Notes: a model not told the origin generated them from the letters alone. A stretch of 64,000 bases of DNA from Candidatus Zixiibacteriota bacterium (GCA_011056555.1 DSEQ01000010.1:34140-98139); one strand, 5' to 3'. Numbered from the stretch's first letter, positions 24,719 through 34,693 are shown. A program made the numbers and translations.

Positions 24719-26239
24719 ATGAAAGAATCCCAGAAAGCATATCATTTGAACCCGAGAGAAATCCTGACTATTTTCTGGAAGCGGAAATGGCTTCTCATTT
24801 TGCCGGTCATTATAGTAACCGTGGCGGCCTATTTTGGATCCAGATACTTGACTCCAGTCTACCGTTCCTCGGTTACGATTTCTATCGGAAATCCAATCAT
24901 GCTGTCCTCAGAACTGCAGAGGATGACAGGTTATTCTGAGGACTTTATGGGCGTGGGGCAGCGCGCCTATAATGAAACCAGGAGAATTGAGGAAGCCCTC
25001 CAGAATGAGATCACCTCCACTCCTTTCCTGACGCAGCTCATAAGCAACCTCGGGCTGGATAATAATCCTCAACTGGAGGCTTACGCCCGCGAGTATCAAG
25101 CGGCAAATCCGGATTTGACTGTGGAGGAGATAATGCTGACCAGCCTCGTTAATAATCTCAAAAACCGCATTAAAATTGAGCTGGTCGGAAATAATCAAGT
25201 CTCGATATCCGTTTCCGCCTCCGATCCCGGGAATGCCAAGGCTCTTGCGGAAACCCTGGGTACGATCTTCATGAATGAGAAGAAACAGCAGGTCATCAGA
25301 TCCATATATTCATCCCTGGATTTTTCCTACGAGCAGCTTGAGAAGTATGAAGAGGACTTGCAGAAAAAAATTGATCAGAAGACGGAAATTGAAGAAGCTT
25401 ATATGAGGCTGCAGATGGATGGGCCGCAGCAATCGGATCAAAATAGAAGAACCCTCGATTCGGAAATTAAGCAGACCGATATGAGAATTGAGGAACTGAA
25501 GAATACTGAGAAGGAGATCCTGGTTGACCTCGCCTCATTTCCAAAAGACAAACTTTCACTTGATGAAACTCAGACCCTGGTACAGAACACCGAGGAGCTG
25601 AAAAACCTATACAATACCATGGCGGATATGCTTCAGGTTGAGAGCTGGAGCGCGCCGCCGATGGTGCGGTTGAATGACAAGGCTATTGAGCTCGAAAACA
25701 AGATTGAGAATGAGATTTCAGATATAATCGACAGAGATTTTGCTGACCTTTCCGCGGATGAGCGCTCCCAGCTTGAGGAGCTCTTTTTTACCAGAATTAT
25801 CATGGATGCGCTTTATTCCAAGAAGAATTATCTCTCGCTCTCTTTGTCCGAGCTGGAAAACAAGACCACCCTGCTGCCGGAATACCAGGCGAGGCTGGAG
25901 CAGATTACGAGGGAGGTCAATGCGGCGCGCGAATTGCGCGATCAATTCAAGAGACAGCTCGAGGGCTTTCAGATTTCGCAGGCGGTGCTTGGACAGGCGC
26001 GAGTCGACCTGATTGAGCCGGCCAGGACTCCCCTTACTCCGATATGGCCCGACAAGAGGAAAATCATCCTGATGGGCTTTATGCTGGGCCTGGTCCTGGG
26101 AGGGGGCGCAATTTTACTGGTGGAGCTTTTTGATAACACGATCAAAAAAGTGGAAACCGTAGAAAGCGAGTTTGGCCTGAACGTTCTCGGTACGGTGCCG
26201 AAGATAGAGGGCCTTAAGAAAATATTTCCGAATTTGTAG
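24719..26239 (+). CDS. Polysaccharide chain-length determinant (Wzz/GNVR, exosortase-locus type)
   Basis: This inner-membrane protein sets polymer length and links synthesis to export. There is a Wzz domain at the start (PREILTIFWKRKWLLILPVIIV, first membrane helix near 27-46), a long periplasmic coiled coil (about 190-410), a GNVR-like region (DLIEPARTPLTPIWPDK) and a second membrane helix (MGFMLGLVLGGGAILLVELF). The length, 506 residues, and the lack of a fused tyrosine kinase match the chain-length proteins of PEP-CTERM/exosortase loci. No separate kinase is visible here. Start chosen at the only well-placed ATG. Confidence 0.9.
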   Translation: MKESQKAYHLNPREILTIFWKRKWLLILPVIIVTVAAYFGSRYLTPVYRSSVTISIGNPIMLSSELQRMTGYSEDFMGVGQRAYNETRRIEEALQNEITSTPFLTQLISNLGLDNNPQLEAYAREYQAANPDLTVEEIMLTSLVNNLKNRIKIELVGNNQVSISVSASDPGNAKALAETLGTIFMNEKKQQVIRSIYSSLDFSYEQLEKYEEDLQKKIDQKTEIEEAYMRLQMDGPQQSDQNRRTLDSEIKQTDMRIEELKNTEKEILVDLASFPKDKLSLDETQTLVQNTEELKNLYNTMADMLQVESWSAPPMVRLNDKAIELENKIENEISDIIDRDFADLSADERSQLEELFFTRIIMDALYSKKNYLSLSLSELENKTTLLPEYQARLEQITREVNAARELRDQFKRQLEGFQISQAVLGQARVDLIEPARTPLTPIWPDKRKIILMGFMLGLVLGGGAILLVELFDNTIKKVETVESEFGLNVLGTVPKIEGLKKIFPNL

Positions 26240-26317
26240 CTGAGCGCCTACTATAAAAACAGTTTCTTATCTCCCCCATCAGTTTGGAATCACTTAATCT
26301 GCCCCGGTATATATAAT

Positions 26318-27292
26318 CTAAGGCAAAATTCTATCGGGGCTGGCGGGCATCAGCCGCAGGTGACCGCTAAGATTATATTTGTGTATTATGTCATTCATGA
26401 TGCGCGTTACCTTTTCCTCGCTGATGTCGAGTTTCCGGCTGACTTCATCCGGGGCAACATTCTCCCGTACCGCCCAGAGGAAAAGATCCAGGGTCTGATA
26501 GGGGATACGGAAGAAAAACTCGTCATCGGAAACCTCGGAGCTGAATGTGTCCGGACTGGGAGGCCTGTTGATTATACCCTCGGGAATTTGCAGATATTCG
26601 GCCAGCTGATATATATAGGTCTTGTACAGATATGCTAATGGTTCGATGTCGACCCCTCCGTCACCATACTTAACGTAAAAACCCTGATAAGTTTCTGAAA
26701 GGTTGGTTGTTCCCGCCACAATATAATTTTCCGTTTCGGCTACCTGGTACAACTTGGCCATGCGCGTCCTTTGTTTTAGGTCGGTGGCGCCGATAATTGT
26801 CCGTAAATCCCGCAGCCGAAGTCGCGTGCTTCTGGTCTCTGAAGAGGATTCCAGTTTCAGTGAGTAGAAATTTATACTGTCCTTTTCCAGAAGGTTGCCG
26901 GGCTGGACGATCTTCCATTTCTGGGTGCCGTCATATTCCGGGAAATATTTTTTCACGACATTATCTCGTGTTTCGTACGCTCGGAAGCCTTCCAGGACAG
27001 CGGTAATATCTTCAATCGAATAAGCCATATCGAATTTTTCTGCCAGTTCAATACCGAGTGTGGTGCTGACTGGACTGGACTCCTTTTCCGGCAGAAGAAC
27101 CGCCTTGAACCTGTCTTTGCCGACTGCCATCTGCGAGAGGACAGCAGTTATGGCGGAATCTATGCCCCCTGATATGCCCACCACAATGCCGTCCCGCTTA
27201 TAATGATGTTTTACCTGATCAGTGATAAAATCCACAATATATTTCGCTTCGGCCCGGGGATCTATCGCGGGAAGCTTATTGCTGAATTGCAT
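26318..27292 (-). CDS. NadE-like ATP-dependent amide synthetase (copy 1)
   Basis: Residues 37-46 hold the PP-loop VVGISGGIDS that adenylates a carboxylate with ATP, and LKQRTRM and KYGDGG (208-213) match ammonia-dependent NAD synthetase. But at 324 residues it is longer than stand-alone NadE, with about 50 extra residues near 110-165, and the usual GTGNKSE-type motif reads GTTNLSE. No glutaminase domain is attached. It overlaps the AMP-ligase stop by one base and is the third gene of an ACP-ligase-synthetase operon. I infer a role in amidating a carboxylate of the polysaccharide or an ACP-bound acid rather than in NAD synthesis; true NadE activity cannot be excluded. Confidence 0.8.
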   Translation of the reverse strand: MQFSNKLPAIDPRAEAKYIVDFITDQVKHHYKRDGIVVGISGGIDSAITAVLSQMAVGKDRFKAVLLPEKESSPVSTTLGIELAEKFDMAYSIEDITAVLEGFRAYETRDNVVKKYFPEYDGTQKWKIVQPGNLLEKDSINFYSLKLESSSETRSTRLRLRDLRTIIGATDLKQRTRMAKLYQVAETENYIVAGTTNLSETYQGFYVKYGDGGVDIEPLAYLYKTYIYQLAEYLQIPEGIINRPPSPDTFSSEVSDDEFFFRIPYQTLDLFLWAVRENVAPDEVSRKLDISEEKVTRIMNDIIHKYNLSGHLRLMPASPDRILP

Positions 27293-28800
27293 TAATAATC
27301 CTTCCTTTTTATCTTGCCCGATTCGGATATGGGCAGTTCCTTCACAAATTCAATCAGGTGCGGGACCATCAGATCCTCCAGATGATTTTTGCAATGGGAC
27401 TTTACCTCTTTTTCGTTTAGCTCACTGCCGTTCTTTATTACAATTTCCGCCTTAATAGCCTGGCCGAAAATTTCATGCGGCACGCCAATTACCCGTACCC
27501 CCAGAACTTCCGGAATATCATAAATTACATCTTCAATTTCCTTCGGGGCGATTCGCTCCCCACGGCTCTTAATCAGGTCGTCCTTTCGGCCAACGAAATA
27601 CAGGCAGCCCTCGTCATCCATCCTGAAAAGATCGCCGGTGTACAGCTTCTTTTCGAAAGGGTATTTTCCTTTTTTTAAGATTGCCGACGTACCCTCAGGA
27701 TCATTCCAGTAGCACTGCATAACGCTTGCCCCTCTGACAACCAATTCGCCGATTTCGCCCGGGGGAAGTTCCCTGCCCTCTTCATCTTCTATCCAGCACT
27801 CCAGATTGGGCATGGGAATGCCGACCGAGCCGGGCTTTTTGTCTATCAGCTCCGGAGGCAGATAGGACACCCGCTTGCATTCCGTCAATCCATACATGGA
27901 GTATATCCTGGCATTCGGAAAGGCCGCTTTTAAACGGGGTATATAACCTTTAGGTAATTGGGCCGCGGTATTAGTAATATAACGTACCGAGGTTAAATCC
28001 TGGCTCTCCAGGTTTTCAAGCTGCAGCAAGATGGCCAAAATAGTGGGTACACAGGGAAGGCCGGTAACCTTCTCTTTCTTTATCAGCTCTATTATCTGGA
28101 AGGGATACCCGAAGCCCTTTTCAAGAATCAGGGTCCCGCCAATCTTGAAAGACATGAGGAGTTGATATAATCCATAATCAAACGAAAAGGGAAGGGTGTT
28201 TAAGATTATATCATCTTCGACATTCTCTAGATATGCGGTTATCGAGGCGGCCGCGGAATACATATTCCTGTGGGTCATTGTTACCCCTTTGGGATTACCT
28301 GTCGAGCCGGATGTGTAGATGATTGCGGCCAGGTCATTGTCTATTATACGGGTTTCGTTTTTTGCTGATTTTTCCCCGCCAGTTCCGGCAAAAATCTGTC
28401 TGAACGGCTCCTCGTTGATGCTCAGCATCCGGGGAGCGGCTTTTAAACCCTCTGCGGCTTCGTCAAAAACGCCCTTTTGGGTGCTGGTGGTGATCAGAAA
28501 CCCGGGGCTGGAATTCTGCAGAATATACCTCAGTTTCCTGGCTTTGATGGTAGGGTTGATTATGGCAAAACACCCTCCCGCCGACAGGGTCGCGAAAATT
28601 GAGACGACGGCTTCAGGACTATTTTCAAGATAAATCCCAACCCGTTCCCCCTTCTTCAAGCCCATTTCCAGGAGAACCGCTTTCAGATTCAGTACCCGTT
28701 TTGAGAGTTCTCTATAGGTGAAAGTCTGTTCCCGGCAAATGAGGGCCTTTTTCTCGGGCAGGCGTCTGGCCGACTCATGCAAAAAATTATGAACCAGCAT
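27292..28800 (-). CDS. AMP-forming acyl ligase (exosortase-locus type), copy 1
   Basis: A class I adenylating enzyme of 502 residues. Core motifs are YTSGSTGNPKGVTMTHRN, YGLTECKRVSY, YTGDLFRMDDEGCLYFVGRKDD and the C-terminal lysine in ESGKIKRKDY. It should activate a carboxylic acid as acyl-AMP and load it on the acyl carrier protein encoded 10 bases upstream. This ligase/ACP pair is a typical passenger of exosortase-associated polysaccharide loci. Substrate unknown. Confidence 0.9.
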   Translation of the reverse strand: MLVHNFLHESARRLPEKKALICREQTFTYRELSKRVLNLKAVLLEMGLKKGERVGIYLENSPEAVVSIFATLSAGGCFAIINPTIKARKLRYILQNSSPGFLITTSTQKGVFDEAAEGLKAAPRMLSINEEPFRQIFAGTGGEKSAKNETRIIDNDLAAIIYTSGSTGNPKGVTMTHRNMYSAAASITAYLENVEDDIILNTLPFSFDYGLYQLLMSFKIGGTLILEKGFGYPFQIIELIKKEKVTGLPCVPTILAILLQLENLESQDLTSVRYITNTAAQLPKGYIPRLKAAFPNARIYSMYGLTECKRVSYLPPELIDKKPGSVGIPMPNLECWIEDEEGRELPPGEIGELVVRGASVMQCYWNDPEGTSAILKKGKYPFEKKLYTGDLFRMDDEGCLYFVGRKDDLIKSRGERIAPKEIEDVIYDIPEVLGVRVIGVPHEIFGQAIKAEIVIKNGSELNEKEVKSHCKNHLEDLMVPHLIEFVKELPISESGKIKRKDY

Positions 28801-28810
28801 GACTCACTCT

Positions 28811-29062
28811 TTATGACAGCTTCTTTTCCATGAAATTGGCGATTTTGTTCACTGAATCGAGATTAGCAGGTACCAGTTCCTCATCATTGATGGAGATTTC
28901 GAAAGTTTCCTCGAGGAACATGATAAGACTCAACACCCCGGTGGAATCTATGACCCCTGTATCAAGAAGAGATTGATCACTTTCAAGATTTTTTGAATTG
29001 TCAAATACAAAGTTCTCTTTTATGAAATTCTCGACTTTGACCGCTATATCATTTTTGTCCAT
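28811..29062 (-). CDS. Acyl carrier protein, copy 1
   Basis: The short acidic protein has the phosphopantetheine site DST (GVIDSTGVLSLIMFLEE), serine 40 from the ATG at 29062. That start has GGAG 6 bases upstream; a GTG at 29074 is also in frame but less likely. First gene of the operon with the ligase and NadE-like gene; the promoter is in 29108-29140. Confidence 0.88.
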   Translation of the reverse strand: MDKNDIAVKVENFIKENFVFDNSKNLESDQSLLDTGVIDSTGVLSLIMFLEETFEISINDEELVPANLDSVNKIANFMEKKLS

Positions 29063-29109
29063 TACACACTCCACATGATTCCATGACTTCCTTTAGCACA
29101 AAGTCTGAA

Positions 29110-29137
29110 TATATAATTATAATCGTAAATAAGACAA
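29110..29137 (-). promoter_or_regulatory. Leftward sigma-70-like promoter for ACP operon
   Basis: Minus strand TTGTCT (29137..29132), 16 bases, TATATA (29115..29110). It is back-to-back with the rightward promoter. Confidence 0.45.
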
Positions 29138-29147
29138 CATTTTTTCC

Positions 29148-29175
29148 TTGTTAATAGACGATTTTTTGATATATT
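29148..29175 (+). promoter_or_regulatory. Rightward sigma-70-like promoter for NadE-like copy 2
   Basis: TTGTTA (29148-29153), 16 bases, TATATT (29170-29175); leader about 40 bases. Confidence 0.5.
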
Positions 29176-29221
29176 TTTCTGGCCGTTTTTGACGGTATAG
29201 CAAAAAAAACCTCTTTTCTAT

Positions 29222-30196
29222 ATGGATATGGAATTTAATAGAGATTGCCTGAAAATTGACGCCAGGGCGGAATGCATCCGGCTGGAAGAGCTGATCAAAA
29301 AACAGATCATGGGGAAACTCAAGCGGGGCGGAGCGGTAGTGGGCATCAGCGGCGGAATAGACTCATCCGTGGTGGCGGCCTTATGCGTGCGGGCCCTTGG
29401 AAAAGACAGGGTCCTGGGTCTAATTATGCCCGAGAATGATTCCAGCCCGGACAGCCAGCGACTGGCTGAGGAACTGGCCCGGGGGCTTGGTATCGATTAC
29501 ATTGTCGAAGATATAACCCCGGCTCTGGACGGTTTCGGATGTTACCGGCGGCGGGACGAAGCCATAAAGAGACTGGTTCCCGAGTTTGGACCGGATTATA
29601 AAGCTAAGATCACGATTGCCTCCAAGCCACTCGAATCCGACTCAATTAATTTTTTTAAACTTATCGTGGAGGCCCCGGATGGAAGTATCATCTCCAAACG
29701 AATGCCGCTCAACGAATATCTCCAAATCGTGGCTGCCTCCAATTTCAAGCAGAGGACCAGGATGGCCATGCTTTATTATCATGCCGAGAGGTTAAACCGG
29801 GCGGTAGTGGGCACGGGCAATAAAGATGAACATGAACTCGGATTTTTTGTCAAATATGGTGATGGCGGTGCGGATTTGAAGCCGATCTCGCACCTGTATA
29901 AAGTTCAGGTCTGTCAACTGGCGAGGTTCCTTAAATTACCTGAAAACATAACCGGGCGTGCTCCCACAACCGATACATACAGTGCCGAGGTTACCCAGAC
30001 CGATTTCTTCTTCGGCGTCGATTTTGAAATTCTTGATTTGATCTGGTATGGATTAAATGATTCGATTCCTTCCGACGAGGTTGCGAGAGCGCTGGATCTG
30101 ACCGCGGAACAGGTCGATAGAGTATATAAAGATATAAAACAAAAGCAGAGAACGACAGAGTACCTTCGTCTTCTTCCGCTTGAGCCTGAAGCCTGA
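29222..30196 (+). CDS. NadE-like ATP-dependent amide synthetase (copy 2)
   Basis: Same length (324 aa) and architecture as the copy at 26318, transcribed in the opposite direction, with the ligase and ACP between. Motifs: SGGIDS (43-48), FKQRTRM, GTGNKDEHELGFFVKYGDGG, and the same inserted block (LESDSINFFKL). The GTGNKDE motif is closer to true NadE than in copy 1. The two are clearly distinct in sequence, so the duplication is not recent. I infer an ammonia- or amine-dependent ligase acting in polysaccharide decoration. No ribosome site is visible; a second ATG two codons on is possible. Confidence 0.8.
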   Translation: MDMEFNRDCLKIDARAECIRLEELIKKQIMGKLKRGGAVVGISGGIDSSVVAALCVRALGKDRVLGLIMPENDSSPDSQRLAEELARGLGIDYIVEDITPALDGFGCYRRRDEAIKRLVPEFGPDYKAKITIASKPLESDSINFFKLIVEAPDGSIISKRMPLNEYLQIVAASNFKQRTRMAMLYYHAERLNRAVVGTGNKDEHELGFFVKYGDGGADLKPISHLYKVQVCQLARFLKLPENITGRAPTTDTYSAEVTQTDFFFGVDFEILDLIWYGLNDSIPSDEVARALDLTAEQVDRVYKDIKQKQRTTEYLRLLPLEPEA

Positions 30197-30307
30197 CTTA
30201 ATTTCTAATATTGTTGGGGATTTGCCGTTTTTTTTGACATTGGTCCACTGTCTTTCATCGTGGGAAGCTCTGGAAGATAAAAGAGTTCCGATTATAAGGG
30301 GAATTCA

Positions 30308-30925
30308 ATGCTTGGATTTCTTCTGAATATGCTGGGAAAGATTCGCAGGAGAATAAACATCTATCGTAAAAAACGATGGTGGGAGAACTTGCGGAAACAT
30401 GGAATGGAAATCGGAAAAGGTGTAAATCTGCCGTTTTCCACCGCGATTGATGTTTCCCATTGTTTTCTGATTTCGATCGGTGACAATTGCGGCTTTGGAG
30501 ACGAATGTATGATTCTGGCACATGACGCTATGCCCAATGAATATCTGGATGCTACCAGAATCGGCAGGGTCAAGATCCATGAATCATGCCACATAGGCGC
30601 TCGCACCCTGATTCTGCCGGGTGTCGAGATCGGGCCGCGTTCAATTGTGGGCGCCAATTCGGTCGTCGCAAAAGACATTCCCCCCGATTCGGTGGCTGCG
30701 GGAAATCCTGCCAGGGTGATCTGTTCGATGGAGGAGTATCTGAATAAGCTCAAGGCATCAATGCAGAAAGAACCCCTTTTTCCGTATAAAGAATATGACA
30801 TAAAATATATCACGAAGTCAAAAAAGCGAGAAATGATAGAAAAACTTGATAAGACGAATGGATTCATGGTTGGTGGCTATACGGCTATGACCGAAGACGG
30901 TGAAGCGCTGGTCAGAACAGAATGA
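30308..30925 (+). CDS. Hexapeptide-repeat acyltransferase (LbH fold), WbbJ/LacA-like
   Basis: An amphipathic N-terminus is followed by left-handed beta-helix repeats (IGDNCGFGDECMILAHD, IGARTLILPGVEIGPRSIVG), and the loop AAGNPARVI that closes the active site. It probably transfers an acetyl or other acyl group to a sugar. AAGGGG lies 5 bases before the ATG. C-terminal 60 residues are charged and not part of the fold. Confidence 0.88.
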   Translation: MLGFLLNMLGKIRRRINIYRKKRWWENLRKHGMEIGKGVNLPFSTAIDVSHCFLISIGDNCGFGDECMILAHDAMPNEYLDATRIGRVKIHESCHIGARTLILPGVEIGPRSIVGANSVVAKDIPPDSVAAGNPARVICSMEEYLNKLKASMQKEPLFPYKEYDIKYITKSKKREMIEKLDKTNGFMVGGYTAMTEDGEALVRTE

Positions 30926-31051
30926 AGGCGCGAATCTATAAAGGTCCTGTCCGGGCGGCGGCTTCCAGATCGTCAGGAAAATGATGTGAGTAATAGATAA
31001 CTTCCAGACTATACTGTTTACTCTTCAAAATACAGGGGTAGAATCTCAAGC

Positions 31052-32056
31052 ATGAAAAAACTGGCACTGAAAATAATTGAAAAATCCGGCGCTTTCTCAC
31101 TTTTTAATCGATTTACCAGAAATACTGCCACCATTTTCATGTTGCACAGAACTACACGTAAGCAGAAGCCCGGGGAGCACTTGCTGACCACAGACACCCT
31201 GCACGACTTTCTGGATTACCTGCATAAGCATAATTATCGAGTTGTGCCTTTGAGCGTGTATGTCGACGCCCTGATAAATAAAGAGGACACCTATAAGACC
31301 GTGGTATTTACAGTTGATGATGGATACCGGGACTTCTATCTGAATGCCTTCGAGATTTTTCGAGAGTTCAAATACCCGGCCGCGGTTTTCCTGACCGGCG
31401 ACTTCATTGAAAAGAGGCTGTTTCTGTGGTGGGATAAAATTGAATATGCCATAAACTCCACTGCCCACGAGGAGATCAACCTGGAATTTCTGGGAGAAGG
31501 CGCCATTCCGATTACTGAAAAAAGGCAAAAAAATGAGGTGATCTTGAAGATCGTTAGTTATTGTAAGAAAATAGGTAATCAACAAAAGCTGCAAATAATC
31601 GATAATATAATAGGGAGTCTTGATGTTGATCTAACAGGACAGCCCGAGGGAATTTATGAACCTCTGAACTGGAGTGAAATCGAAGAGATGAGCTCGGATG
31701 GAATAGAGTTTTTTCCGCATTCCAAGACCCATCCGATTTTATCGCATATTTCTCGTGATGAAAAAGAGATTGAACTGGGACAGCCCAAAAAAATAATCGA
31801 AGACAGGCTCAAGAAATCGGCCAATATTTTTTGTTATCCGAATGGGCAGCCGGATGATTTCGACCAGGAAACAATCGAGATTCTCAGGTCTTCCGGCTAC
31901 ATCGCCGCGGTGGTCGGATATGAGGGATTCGACAGCAGCAAGGATGAAATAGACTTATTCAGGCTCAGGAGATTCCCTGTTCCGAGTGACCTATATCACT
32001 TTAAACAGTATGTTTCGGGTTTAGAGTATTTCAAGAGGCGGCTCAGAAGCAATTAA
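31052..32056 (+). CDS. Polysaccharide deacetylase (NodB-type, CE4)
   Basis: The CE4 motifs are FTVDDGYRDF (metal and base aspartates, 86-95) and HSKTHPIL (metal histidines). It removes acetyl groups from amino sugars or peptidoglycan. No signal peptide is clear, so it may act in the cytoplasm on the lipid-linked chain. It is the first of three deacetylase-type genes in the locus. Confidence 0.88.
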   Translation: MKKLALKIIEKSGAFSLFNRFTRNTATIFMLHRTTRKQKPGEHLLTTDTLHDFLDYLHKHNYRVVPLSVYVDALINKEDTYKTVVFTVDDGYRDFYLNAFEIFREFKYPAAVFLTGDFIEKRLFLWWDKIEYAINSTAHEEINLEFLGEGAIPITEKRQKNEVILKIVSYCKKIGNQQKLQIIDNIIGSLDVDLTGQPEGIYEPLNWSEIEEMSSDGIEFFPHSKTHPILSHISRDEKEIELGQPKKIIEDRLKKSANIFCYPNGQPDDFDQETIEILRSSGYIAAVVGYEGFDSSKDEIDLFRLRRFPVPSDLYHFKQYVSGLEYFKRRLRSN

Positions 32057-32091
32057 GTGATGACGACTAATATTTAAGACTGAGGTTTGGA

Positions 32092-33966
32092 ATGTTTGGA
32101 CTGTTCCTGGCGCTGGGCTCCGGTGCAAAGAGATTAGATGAACAAGAGATAAGAGCGGCATGGCCTGCAAAGTCTATCTGCAGTTTCCTGTCACCGTTTG
32201 CTGATATAAAAATTGCCAGGTTCACGCCCGAATCATATAAGGACGACCCCGGTTTTGTCTGGTCGGATGATCGCAAGGTTGTTGTCTGCGTGGATGGTTT
32301 TATTATTACGGATGCAGCAAAAGGCGCTTCATCTCTGGGGAGACATATAAAGACGTTTGCAAATATCTTCTCCCGGGACGGCTATGTGGCCGCCTTGAAA
32401 TCAATTATAAGCGGCACTTATAATATCGTCGCTGTCGATCTTCGGAATAGCCGCTGTTATGCCACCAATGACCATGTTGGGTCGCTGCCGCTTTATTACA
32501 GCGAGATTTCTGACGGCTGCCTGATTTCCACCAATCCCGTGGCCCTGGCCAGATCCGGAATAATCGATGCCGAGATCGATCTGGCAGGCTGTGCGGAATG
32601 GATGTATATCGGATGTACGATAGGGGACAGGTATATGCTGCGCGGGATAAAAAACACGCTGCCGTATTATTCCCTTACCTGGGATGGAAAAGAGCCTAAA
32701 ATCGATATCAGTCCGAATCCCGAGAGTCCATGGGATGTGGTTCCATCAAGTTCGGCCCCGACAATTGACCAGGTGGCAGATACGTTTATCGAGAGTTGCG
32801 GGCGAATAAGTAATATAGTTCCCAAGCCGGCTCATTTTCAGAGTGCCGGTAAGGACTCCCGTCTGATCCTGGCGGCCTGGCCCGAAAAATATAAGCTGGA
32901 CTGCTATACCTACGGTGATCCCGATTCTCTGGAAGTCGGAATCTCCAAGTCGATTGCGGATTTGAGGGGCTCCGACTGGATACATGTGTGGCTTGATGGT
33001 GATAAGGTTGCGGAGAATCTGGGGAACATTTTTAATGCCTGCGGTATGATCATTTGGCCGGATCGCTGGTTTGCGGCGCGCCGGATGTCGGAAGACGGGT
33101 ACGGCTGGACCACCGACGGTTTTTGGGGTAATATCCAGATTCATCCCGGCGGTTATAACTGTGAAAAATACTTTTCTACGTTGTCGAGAATAGGATCATA
33201 TTTTACCATCTTCATCGATCAAAAAATCTCAAAGATTGGACTCGACCGAATTGTGGAGACAATGAACAACCATATGTACAGAACTCACCATAGCTATCAG
33301 AATCTTGACGATTTTTTGAGCGAGGAGTTTCTTGAGGAAATCAGCAAGCAAAGGGAGCATATTCTTGAGGATGTCAGCCGCGAGATACATCGCTTAGTTC
33401 CCTCCAACGACTCACTGGCTATCCTGTGGCGGAAATTCATATCCGTAAACCGCGGCTGCCATCAGCATGGCCAGCAGGGTGTGCAATGCCGCTCTTTTGT
33501 AAATGTACTCTATCCATTTTGCGCAGACCTGGATCATCATAAAACTCAACTGAAAGTGGAACCTCGTGTCGCTGCTTACGACCGCCAGATCATCAAATTG
33601 TATCGCAAAAGATTCCCCGATTATGGCAACCTGCCATATGGCGCGACCTTGATGCCATTGAATACTCCGGCATTTCGATCCAAGCTGTGCGGGGTCTTGA
33701 TGTCCAAAGGCATACATATTCCTCTCTTGACCGGAAATCCAAAGGGTAGAGAGAGAGATGCCAACAGCTGGGGCAGATGGCTCAGGACAAGCAAGTCGCT
33801 GCGCGAGACTGCCAGATGCTTTATAAATGATGGCGGGATAATTAATTCCAAAACCTTCGATAACAGCATGGCCAGAATTGAAAATGGAGATTTAGTTGCT
33901 ACCGGGCAGATATTCCATATGGCCAGCATTGCCCGATGGATTAAGCTGTCCCGCGGTAGTGCATGA
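32092..33966 (+). CDS. Asparagine-synthase homologue without glutaminase cysteine, copy 1
   Basis: The N-terminal 160 residues keep the shape of the class II glutamine amidotransferase domain (TYNIVAVDLRNSRCYATNDHVGSLPLYY), but residue 2 is F, not the catalytic C. The synthetase domain has a PP-loop SAGKDS (251-256), a variant of SGGLDS. It should adenylate a carboxylate but cannot release ammonia from glutamine; the nitrogen source is free ammonia or an amine. The start has GAGG 6 bases away. The same type occurs at 54431. Such proteins are common in polysaccharide loci and their products are not established. Confidence 0.8.
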   Translation: MFGLFLALGSGAKRLDEQEIRAAWPAKSICSFLSPFADIKIARFTPESYKDDPGFVWSDDRKVVVCVDGFIITDAAKGASSLGRHIKTFANIFSRDGYVAALKSIISGTYNIVAVDLRNSRCYATNDHVGSLPLYYSEISDGCLISTNPVALARSGIIDAEIDLAGCAEWMYIGCTIGDRYMLRGIKNTLPYYSLTWDGKEPKIDISPNPESPWDVVPSSSAPTIDQVADTFIESCGRISNIVPKPAHFQSAGKDSRLILAAWPEKYKLDCYTYGDPDSLEVGISKSIADLRGSDWIHVWLDGDKVAENLGNIFNACGMIIWPDRWFAARRMSEDGYGWTTDGFWGNIQIHPGGYNCEKYFSTLSRIGSYFTIFIDQKISKIGLDRIVETMNNHMYRTHHSYQNLDDFLSEEFLEEISKQREHILEDVSREIHRLVPSNDSLAILWRKFISVNRGCHQHGQQGVQCRSFVNVLYPFCADLDHHKTQLKVEPRVAAYDRQIIKLYRKRFPDYGNLPYGATLMPLNTPAFRSKLCGVLMSKGIHIPLLTGNPKGRERDANSWGRWLRTSKSLRETARCFINDGGIINSKTFDNSMARIENGDLVATGQIFHMASIARWIKLSRGSA

Positions 33967-34060
33967 TTTGATGAATTTTGTTGATATGATCAAGGATTGA
34001 TGATATGTTAATCAGGATGATGGAAGTAATGTTCCAGAGCAGCTTTGATGCGCATTACTG

Positions 34061-34672
34061 ATGCCTGAGGATTTTGCTGTTATGCTAAAACGGATAATTA
34101 AGTGGCTCGTATTCTCATTGGGATTCCTACTCGTCCTGCCCCTTGTAATACTAACCAGATTAGAGGAAATCCTGTTTAGGGGTAAAGCCAGTTATGTCTT
34201 CTCGGGAGCCAAAGAGTTGTTGAGCATCTGCCCTACGATTTTCGGCACATATATGCGAAGAGCATTTTATTGGGCTGTTTGCAAGGATGTTTCTGCAAAT
34301 GCACATTTTAATTTCGGGAGCTGGCTGGCCTACAGGGAAAATAAAATAGGCCCGGGGGTCACAGTCGGCGCATATACATTCATAGGTTATGGGGATATTG
34401 GAAGAAACGTTATGATGGGTGCGCGGGTCTCGATTGTCTCCGGCAAATATCAACATGGCCGGCCCGCCGAGAGAATAGAGAATGGGAAGAATGGATTTAC
34501 CGAGGAAAATGTCGTCATTCATATCGGCGAGAATACATGGATCGGCCAGGATGCCACAATTATGGCAAATATAGGCAAGAATTGCACGGTGGGTGCTGGA
34601 AGCGTTGTCTTAAACGATGTTCCGGACAACACGACAGTGCTCGGTAATCCCGCCCGAAAAGTCAATTTATAA
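34061..34672 (+). CDS. Hexapeptide-repeat acyltransferase with N-terminal membrane anchor
   Basis: One membrane helix (WLVFSLGFLLVLPLVIL) precedes beta-helix repeats (KIGPGVTVGAYTFIGYGDIGR, HIGENTWIGQDATIMANIGK) and the closing loop VLGNPARKV. It should O- or N-acylate a sugar at the cytoplasmic face of the membrane. The start at 34061 or at 34082 (11 bases after GAGG) cannot be told apart; both keep the helix. Confidence 0.82.
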   Translation: MPEDFAVMLKRIIKWLVFSLGFLLVLPLVILTRLEEILFRGKASYVFSGAKELLSICPTIFGTYMRRAFYWAVCKDVSANAHFNFGSWLAYRENKIGPGVTVGAYTFIGYGDIGRNVMMGARVSIVSGKYQHGRPAERIENGKNGFTEENVVIHIGENTWIGQDATIMANIGKNCTVGAGSVVLNDVPDNTTVLGNPARKVNL

Positions 34673-34693
34673 CGGGCTTGACAGGTTTCAAAT

